From: Gammaproteobacteria bacterium
GTDB taxonomy: Bacteria; Pseudomonadota; Gammaproteobacteria; UBA6429; Thiohalophilaceae
Assembly: GCA_029880855.1 (NCBI GenBank)
Contig: JAOUNS010000007.1
Coordinates: forward strand, 113,139-177,138
DNA length: 64,000 nt
Direction of reading: 5' to 3'
In this document: positions 59,225 through 64,000 of the stretch, piece by piece
How positions within the stretch are numbered: position 1 is the first letter of the stretch
Layout: each line of letters opens with the position of its first letter
Translations under genes and position numbers: made by a program
The notes under the pieces: generated by a model
What the model was told of the DNA's origin: nothing
Database searches by the model: none
The model's input: only the letters and a program-made list of their open reading frames with translations

Positions 59225-59259
59225 TAACAATAAAGGCGGCCCGTACAATGGACCGCCTT
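59225..59259 (-). terminator. intrinsic terminator between tRNA-Val and thrS
   Basis: AAGGCGG (59233-59239) pairs with CCGCCTT (59253-59259), with inner pairing, and is followed on minus by TTTATTGTT. It lies 60 bases past tRNA-Val and 84 before the thrS ATG. It can end the tRNA transcript or act as a thrS leader structure. Confidence 0.75.
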
Positions 59260-59318
59260 CATCAAGTATAGTCATAATTTGCTGTACACAACCAACATCC
59301 ATGTTGCTTCGCAGAATT

Positions 59319-59395
59319 TGGTAGTCGCGATTGGACTCGAACCAACGACCCCTACCATGTCAAGGTAGTGCTCTAACCAACTGAGCTACGCGACT
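59319..59395 (-). tRNA. tRNA-Val (GAC)
   Basis: A 77-nt gene with encoded CCA. The acceptor stem pairs AGTCGCG with CGCGACT, the anticodon stem is CTACC/GGTAG with loop TTGACAT, so the anticodon is GAC, and the T-loop is TTCGAGT. It has its own promoter on minus. No copy of its 3' end is seen nearby, unlike tRNA-Pro and tRNA-Asn. Confidence 0.95.
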
Positions 59396-59438
59396 GTCAG
59401 GTTACCCCTGTATTCGAAGCAACCTCTCAGGGAGCGGG

Positions 59439-59467
59439 AAGATACTAGATATACGGCGATCTGGCAA
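59439..59467 (-). promoter_or_regulatory. promoter of tRNA-Val
   Basis: On minus, TTGCCA (-35), 17 bases, TATCTT (-10), then a GC-rich discriminator (CCCGCTCC). This is a usual arrangement for stable-RNA promoters under stringent control. The tRNA begins about 43 bases past the -10 box. Confidence 0.65.
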
Positions 59468-59503
59468 GGGAATGAGTGTCCTTTGGACCGGGCCGGCCAC
59501 GAC

Positions 59504-61513
59504 TCAGACCATGGCCAGACCGGTTTGGCGCAGGCGGTTGATTTCGTCCCGCAGTTTGGCGGCCGCCTCGAATTCCAGGTCCTGGGCAAATTGGTACATC
59601 TGTTCTTCCATCTGCTTGATTTTTTTGGCCAGTTGTTCCGGACTCATATCGGCATATTCCGCTGCCGCCTCGGCAACCCTGGCGAAATCCTGCGGGGTGC
59701 CGGTCCGGGCGGCATAGGCCCCTTCCATTACATCAGTGACTGCCTTGGTGATTGAAGTCGGGGTAATACCGTGCTCCAGGTTATAGGCGACTTGTTTCTC
59801 CCGACGACGGTCTGTCTCATCCATGGCCCGTTGCATGGAACCCGTTATCCGATCCGCATAGAGAATCGCCTTGCCGCCGGCATTTCGGGCGGCACGACCG
59901 ATAGTCTGAATCAGTGCCCGGTCTGATCGCAGAAAGCCTTCCTTGTCCGCATCCAGGATGGCCACCAGACTGACCTCCGGAATATCCAGACCTTCTCGTA
60001 ACAGGTTGATGCCGACCAGCACATCAAACACCCCCAGACGCAGGTCCCGGATAATCTCAATACGTTCGACGGTGTCGATATCCGAGTGCATATAGCGCAC
60101 TCGCACATCATGGTCATTCAGGTAGTCGGTCAGGTCCTCTGCCATACGCTTGGTGAGGGTGGTGACCAGGATCCGCTCCTTGCGTGCAGCACGCTGATTG
60201 ATCTCGGAGAGCAGGTCATCCACCTGGCTGCCTGCAGGACGAACTTCCAGCACCGGATCAACCAGACCGGTGGGCCTGACCACCTGCTCCACCACCGCAC
60301 CGGAGTGCTCGGCCTCGTATTGCGCCGGAGTGGCCGAGACATAAATCGTTTGCGGCGCCAATTGCTCGAATTCCGCGAATTTGAGGGGTCGATTGTCCAG
60401 TGCCGAAGGCAGTCTGAATCCATACTCCACCAGATTCTCTTTGCGGGAACGATCGCCCTTATACATGGCGCCGACCTGGGGTATGGTGACATGGGACTCG
60501 TCGATCACTAACAGGGCATCATCGGGCAAATAGTCCATGAAGGTTGGCGGCGGTTGACCGGCCTGTCGCCCGGAGAGATAGCGCGAGTAATTTTCGATAC
60601 CGGAGCAATATCCCAACTCCATGATCATCTCCAGATCAAAGCGGGTCCGTTGTTCCAGTCGTTGCGCCTCTACCAGCTTGTTAAGCGCGTAGAGCTGCTC
60701 CAGCCGTTCCTTGAGCTCGGCCTTGATCTGCTCCACGGCGTCCAGCAGGGTCTGTCTGGGCGTGACATAGTGTGTTTTGGGATAAATGGTGGCTCGCGGC
60801 ACTTTGCGCAGAATTTCACCTGTGAGTGGGTCGAAATAGCTGATATTTTCGATCTCGTCATCGAACAATTCAACGCGCACTGCATCCCGATCCGAATCCC
60901 CCGGAAATATATCCAGAACCTCACCCCTGACCCGATAGGTGCCTCGACGCAGTTCCACATCATTACGTGAGTATTGCAATTCAGCCAGACGCCGCAGGAG
61001 CTGTCGCTGATCAATGGTCTCGCCTCGCTTCAGGTGTAACACCATGCTCAGATAGGACTGGGGATCCCCCAGACCATAGATCGCCGAGACAGTGGCCACA
61101 ATGATGGTGTCTCGACGTTCGAGCAAGGCCTTGGTCGCTGACAGGCGCATCTGCTCAATGTGCTCATTAATGGAGGCGTCTTTTTCGATATAGGTATCCG
61201 ATGCCGGCACATAGGCTTCCGGTTGATAGTAGTCATAGTAAGAAACAAAGTATTCCACGGAATTATCCGGGAAAAATTCCCGCATTTCACCGTAAAGCTG
61301 CGCCGCGAGTGTCTTGTTGTGGGCCAGGATCAATGTCGGCCGCTGCAGATTTTGGATCACATTGGCAATGGTGAAAGTCTTGCCGGATCCGGTCACGCCC
61401 AACAGGGTCAGCCCCGCCTCGCCTGCCAGCAGGCCGCTGGTGAGTTCGAGGATGGCCCGGGGCTGATCCCCGGCGGGCTGATAATCGGATTTGAGGGCAA
61501 AATTTTTACTCAT
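59504..61513 (-). CDS. uvrB: UvrABC excision nuclease subunit B
   Basis: A 669-residue UvrB started at the ATG at 61513 ([17 protein letters not shown]); the frame is open far upstream without similarity. Motif I is [10 protein letters not shown] near residue 40, the beta-hairpin is [15 protein letters not shown], the DEAD-like motif reads VIDESHVT, motif VI is QTIGRAARN, and a C-terminal UVR domain binds UvrC. It verifies DNA damage with UvrA and loads UvrC. It is monocistronic, divergent from the aminotransferase gene. Confidence 0.97.
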   Translation of the reverse strand: MSKNFALKSDYQPAGDQPRAILELTSGLLAGEAGLTLLGVTGSGKTFTIANVIQNLQRPTLILAHNKTLAAQLYGEMREFFPDNSVEYFVSYYDYYQPEAYVPASDTYIEKDASINEHIEQMRLSATKALLERRDTIIVATVSAIYGLGDPQSYLSMVLHLKRGETIDQRQLLRRLAELQYSRNDVELRRGTYRVRGEVLDIFPGDSDRDAVRVELFDDEIENISYFDPLTGEILRKVPRATIYPKTHYVTPRQTLLDAVEQIKAELKERLEQLYALNKLVEAQRLEQRTRFDLEMIMELGYCSGIENYSRYLSGRQAGQPPPTFMDYLPDDALLVIDESHVTIPQVGAMYKGDRSRKENLVEYGFRLPSALDNRPLKFAEFEQLAPQTIYVSATPAQYEAEHSGAVVEQVVRPTGLVDPVLEVRPAGSQVDDLLSEINQRAARKERILVTTLTKRMAEDLTDYLNDHDVRVRYMHSDIDTVERIEIIRDLRLGVFDVLVGINLLREGLDIPEVSLVAILDADKEGFLRSDRALIQTIGRAARNAGGKAILYADRITGSMQRAMDETDRRREKQVAYNLEHGITPTSITKAVTDVMEGAYAARTGTPQDFARVAEAAAEYADMSPEQLAKKIKQMEEQMYQFAQDLEFEAAAKLRDEINRLRQTGLAMV

Positions 61514-61588
61514 GGCATTCTTTAGCGACGTGGTTTCATATATATTACACGCCTTTGTGTCACAAACCGGAAGATTGAGGAAGTTTCT

Positions 61589-62770
61589 TTGGACATCAAG
61601 CTCGCTGACCGCGTAAATCGCATCAAACCGTCCCCAACCCTGGCAGTGACAGCACGTGCCGGCGAACTCAAGGCGCAGGGGAAGGATATCATTGGTCTGG
61701 GTGCGGGCGAACCGGATTTTGACACACCTGAACACATCAAGCAGGCGGCTATGGATGCCATCAACAAGGGTTTCACGAAATATACGGCTGTTGATGGCAC
61801 ACCTTCACTGAAGGCGGCAATCGCCGAAAAATTCAGTCGTGAAAATAACTTGACCTACGCCCCCGATCAAATCCTGGTCTCCTGCGGCGGCAAACAAAGT
61901 TTTTACAATCTTGTGCAGGCTCTGCTCAATGCAGATGATGAAGTGATCATCCCCGCACCATACTGGGTCTCCTATCCCGATATGGTTCTGCTGGCGGATG
62001 GCAAACCGGTGATCATCGAAACCGATTATGACCAGCACTTCAAAATCAGTCCGGCACAACTGGAAGCGGCCATCACCCCGCGTACCCGATTGCTGGTACT
62101 AAACAGCCCGTCAAACCCAACCGGCCAGAACTACAGCAGTCAGGAACTGGCAGCGCTGGGCGAAGTCTTGCGCCGTCATCCCCATGTGCTCATCGCCAGT
62201 GATGATATGTACGAACACATCATCTGGGATAAGGAACCCTTCCAGAATATCGTCAATGTCTGTCCTGATCTGTATGAGCGAAGCATCGTGCTGAATGGTG
62301 TTTCCAAAGCCTACTCCATGACCGGCTGGCGCATCGGCTATGCCGGAGGCCCTGCCGTTCTTATCAAGGCCATGAAGAAAATCCAGTCACAAAGTACCTC
62401 CAATCCCACTTCGATCTCTCAGGTCGCCGCTGAGGCCGCCTTGCGTGGTGATCAGCGTTGCATTAAAGACATGTTGCAGGTTTTCAAATCGCGACACGAT
62501 ATGGTGCTGGAGGGACTGAATGAGATTGAAGGCATTCGTTGCCTGCCCTCACAGGGGACATTCTATGCCTTCCCCGAGATTACCGGCTTCATCGAGCGAG
62601 TCCCCGGTGTCAGCGATGATCTGGAGTTGGCAGAATATCTCATTGAGCATGCAGGTATCGCCCTGGTGCCCGGTACTGCCTTTGGTTCACCGGGTTATAT
62701 GCGGCTCTCCTACGCCACAAGCACCGAAAATCTGCAGAGTGCCCTGCAGCGCCTGAAAAATCTGGTTTAA
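61589..62770 (+). CDS. class I aspartate/aromatic aminotransferase (subgroup Ib), TTG start
   Basis: A 393-residue PLP enzyme. The TTG at 61589 has GAGGAAG 7 bases upstream and gives the family start ([18 protein letters not shown]). Conserved motifs are [12 protein letters not shown], the [12 protein letters not shown] segment, the PLP lysine in [19 protein letters not shown] and the C-terminal MRLSYATS with the substrate-binding arginine. It transfers the amino group between aspartate or related amino acids and 2-oxoglutarate. Prephenate aminotransferase activity is known for some members. It is divergent from uvrB. Confidence 0.93.
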   Translation: MDIKLADRVNRIKPSPTLAVTARAGELKAQGKDIIGLGAGEPDFDTPEHIKQAAMDAINKGFTKYTAVDGTPSLKAAIAEKFSRENNLTYAPDQILVSCGGKQSFYNLVQALLNADDEVIIPAPYWVSYPDMVLLADGKPVIIETDYDQHFKISPAQLEAAITPRTRLLVLNSPSNPTGQNYSSQELAALGEVLRRHPHVLIASDDMYEHIIWDKEPFQNIVNVCPDLYERSIVLNGVSKAYSMTGWRIGYAGGPAVLIKAMKKIQSQSTSNPTSISQVAAEAALRGDQRCIKDMLQVFKSRHDMVLEGLNEIEGIRCLPSQGTFYAFPEITGFIERVPGVSDDLELAEYLIEHAGIALVPGTAFGSPGYMRLSYATSTENLQSALQRLKNLV

Positions 62771-62874
62771 ACCAGATATCAGAATTTTCCTACAAAAGAA
62801 TACTGAAAAGTCCTACAGACCTCCCACGTCCAAACGGGTATCTTGTGAACCGTACATGGATGTGGGGGGTTGAC

Positions 62875-63480
62875 ATGGATGTCACATTAAAAAAATCCCA
62901 TGGTCGAGGGAATGGCCATGGGTACTTTCAAAACAACAAACAATTTCACCAAACCGGACTGACACTCATCGAGTTGGTCATCATAATGGCTATTCTGGGC
63001 ATCTTGGCAGGCGCCGGTATCCCGGGCTTGCAGGGACTGCTCGCCAGTAATCGGGTAACCAATGAAGTAAATCAGATAAGTCACAGCCTGCGCTATGCCT
63101 GGTCAGAGGCCATTACCCGCAATGAAACGCTGGTTGCCTGCCCATCGGCTGACGGTCGTTCCTGTATGCGCAGTAAGGATTGGGGAAAAGGCTGGCTGAT
63201 TTTCGCTGACAGTAATGACAACCGGGAGCTGGATGATGATGAAGCCGTCAAGCGGATCTATCCGGCTGTTACGCACAAAATAACTGTCGAACTTGCCGCA
63301 TTTGGACCCCGTGGACAATATATCCCTTTCTACCCGACTGACGGGATGAGAACCAACGGAACCTTTAAATTCTGCGTTGAGGGCGCACCTGAACTTAATC
63401 GGGCGCTGATCGTCTCCAAGGCACGCCCCAGAGTCAGTAAAACCATGCGTGATGGCAAACCGGTTAAATGCTCAATCTAA
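62875..63480 (+). CDS. GspH/FimT-type pseudopilin
   Basis: A 201-residue prepilin-like protein. The ATG at 62875 is preferred because GGGGGG lies upstream at good distance; GTG 62845 and ATG 62860 are in frame. A basic leader ends at the prepilin peptidase site (HQTG, then LTLIELVIIMAILGIL) with Glu at mature position 5, followed by one hydrophobic helix. The globular part has GWLIFADSNDNRELDDDE, typical of the FimT/GspH family. It would be a minor pilin of type IV pili or a type II secretion pseudopilus. No other pilus gene is adjacent. It may work with an unlinked pilus cluster. Confidence 0.87.
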   Translation: MDVTLKKSHGRGNGHGYFQNNKQFHQTGLTLIELVIIMAILGILAGAGIPGLQGLLASNRVTNEVNQISHSLRYAWSEAITRNETLVACPSADGRSCMRSKDWGKGWLIFADSNDNRELDDDEAVKRIYPAVTHKITVELAAFGPRGQYIPFYPTDGMRTNGTFKFCVEGAPELNRALIVSKARPRVSKTMRDGKPVKCSI

Positions 63481-63503
63481 CTAAATTCCAGGGGCCATCT
63501 CTA

Positions 63504-63532
63504 TTGACCTTCGGGCTTGGCACCATTAACAT
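63504..63532 (+). promoter_or_regulatory. promoter of tRNA-Asn
   Basis: TTGACC, 17 bases, TAACAT, followed by ACGCGGCT. The spacing and GC-rich discriminator fit a stable-RNA promoter; the tRNA begins 12 bases after the -10 box. Confidence 0.7.
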
Positions 63533-63544
63533 ACGCGGCTCATT

Positions 63545-63620
63545 TCCCCGGTAGCTCAGTCGGTAGAGCAAATGACTGTTAATCATTGGGTCGGCGGTTC
63601 GAGCCCGTCCCGGGGAGCCA
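63545..63620 (+). tRNA. tRNA-Asn (GTT)
   Basis: A 76-nt gene with encoded CCA. The acceptor stem pairs TCCCCGG with CCGGGGA, the discriminator is G, the anticodon loop is CTGTTAA with anticodon GTT, and the T-arm is GGCGG-TTCGAGC-CCGTC. A terminator follows at once. Its last 22 nt are repeated at 63761-63782 and 63922-63943. Confidence 0.96.
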
Positions 63621-64000
63621 AACAGTTTCAAACATTAAAACCAGGCATCAGCCTGGTTTTTTTATTGGTGCGGTTGGAATGGCTCTCACCGCCTCGGGGT
63701 GGGCAAACCTGTTGATAGAATTTCCAATTGAGTTTGCCCAATTTGCCGACCCGCAAATTGTCGAGCCCGTCCCGGGGAGCCAATCAGTTTCAAACATTAA
63801 AACCAGGCATCAGCCTGGTTTTTTTATTGGTGCGGTTGGAATGGCTCTCACCGCCTCGGGGTGGGTAACCTGCTGATAGAATTTCCAATTGAGTTTGCCC
63901 AATTTGCCGACCCGCAAATTGTCGAGCCCGTCCCGGGGAGCCAATCAGTTTCAAACATTAAAACCAGGCATCAGCCTGGTTTTTTTATTGGTGCGGTTGG
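63599..64000 (+). repeat. tandem repeats built from the tRNA-Asn 3' end
   Basis: Direct repeats with periods of 162 and 161 bases. Each unit runs from the tRNA tail (T55 to CCA, 22 nt) through a terminator hairpin and a GC-rich middle part to a perfect hairpin CAATTTGC-CGACCC-GCAAATTG (63739-63760 in unit one), which directly abuts the next tail. Tails start at 63599 (the real tRNA), 63761 and 63922. The third unit is cut by the window end. Units are nearly identical; the second has a 1-base deletion that breaks a 96-codon frame (63586-63876) running across them. The layout recalls the E. coli tyrT repeats. Confidence 0.93.
63637..63663 (+). terminator. intrinsic terminator after tRNA-Asn, repeated in each unit
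   Basis: AAAACCAGGC and GCCTGGTTTT with loop ATCA, followed by TTT and ATT. It lies 16 bases after the tRNA-Asn CCA. Identical copies lie at about 63799-63825 and 63960-63986, so read-through transcripts would meet one terminator per unit. Confidence 0.92.

Noticed and set aside
63586..63876. 96-codon frame across the tRNA-Asn repeats
   Set aside because: It starts inside the tRNA, is made of the repeat unit read in one frame, and ends early because of a 1-base deletion. It is kept only as a parallel to the E. coli tyrT Tpr frame.
63599..64000. CRISPR array
   Set aside because: Repeats are contiguous 162-bp units with no distinct spacers, and they contain tRNA tails.

Overview
The window looks like part of a gammaproteobacterial chromosome, possibly a Chromatiales-like or other environmental lineage. 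The reasons are the thrS-infC-rpmI-rplT-pheS-pheT-ihfA block with a MerR-type gene behind it, a trifunctional siroheme synthase (CysG), RND efflux genes and a large exosortase A (XrtA)/PEP-CTERM exopolysaccharide (EPS) locus. The lineage is an inference from gene content; no rRNA gene is present.

Layout. Positions 1-12.4 kb hold housekeeping and accessory genes: a rhodanese, a frame-disrupted secreted HExxH protein, a stand-alone S24-type domain, an Atm1-type ABC exporter, an RND adaptor/pump pair, a degenerate receiver-PAS-GGDEF protein, cysG and a glycine-rich membrane protein. A DHH phosphoesterase follows. About 13.4-50.1 kb is one EPS locus in several transcription blocks. The plus-strand block is cysC-galE-methyltransferase-deacetylase. 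A long minus-strand block carries a second deacetylase, a methyltransferase, a GT4 glycosyltransferase, a sulfotransferase, a flippase, a WecG/TagA transferase, a polyprenyl sugar-phosphate transferase, an acyltransferase, an O-antigen-ligase-like polymerase and a GNAT/FemAB-like protein. wecB lies alone on plus. The minus-strand XrtA core follows: heparinase-like, outer-membrane barrel, tyrosine kinase, chain-length protein, Wza-like export lipoprotein, one PEP-CTERM protein, prsT, xrtA-epsI fusion, prsR, prsK and a second sugar-phosphate transferase. It closes with a plus-strand UDP-sugar dehydrogenase and a UDP-glucuronate epimerase.

How the genes fit together. PrsK/PrsR is a two-component system whose regulator carries the sigma-54 GAFTGA motif. 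The only PEP-CTERM gene in the window has a near-perfect -24/-12 sigma-54 promoter (TGGCAC-N5-TTGC). An APS kinase at the head of the locus plus a PAPS-type sulfotransferase inside it point to a sulfated polymer. The dehydrogenase, epimerase, WecB and heparinase-like genes point to uronic acid and aminosugar content. These polymer features are inferences.

From 50.1 to 64 kb come purU, tRNA-Pro, merR-ihfA-pheT-pheS-rplT-rpmI-infC-thrS, tRNA-Val, uvrB, an aspartate aminotransferase, a pseudopilin and tRNA-Asn. The least explained part is around the tRNAs. Downstream of both tRNA-Pro and tRNA-Asn there are copies of exactly the last 22 nt of the tRNA (T55 to the CCA end), and each copy sits directly after a perfect 8-9 bp hairpin. 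At tRNA-Asn this is a tandem array with a period of about 162 bp that runs off the window end. It recalls the tyrT repeats of E. coli. Between tRNA-Pro and its tail copy there is a candidate small RNA with two hairpins carrying the same anti-Shine-Dalgarno-like loop.
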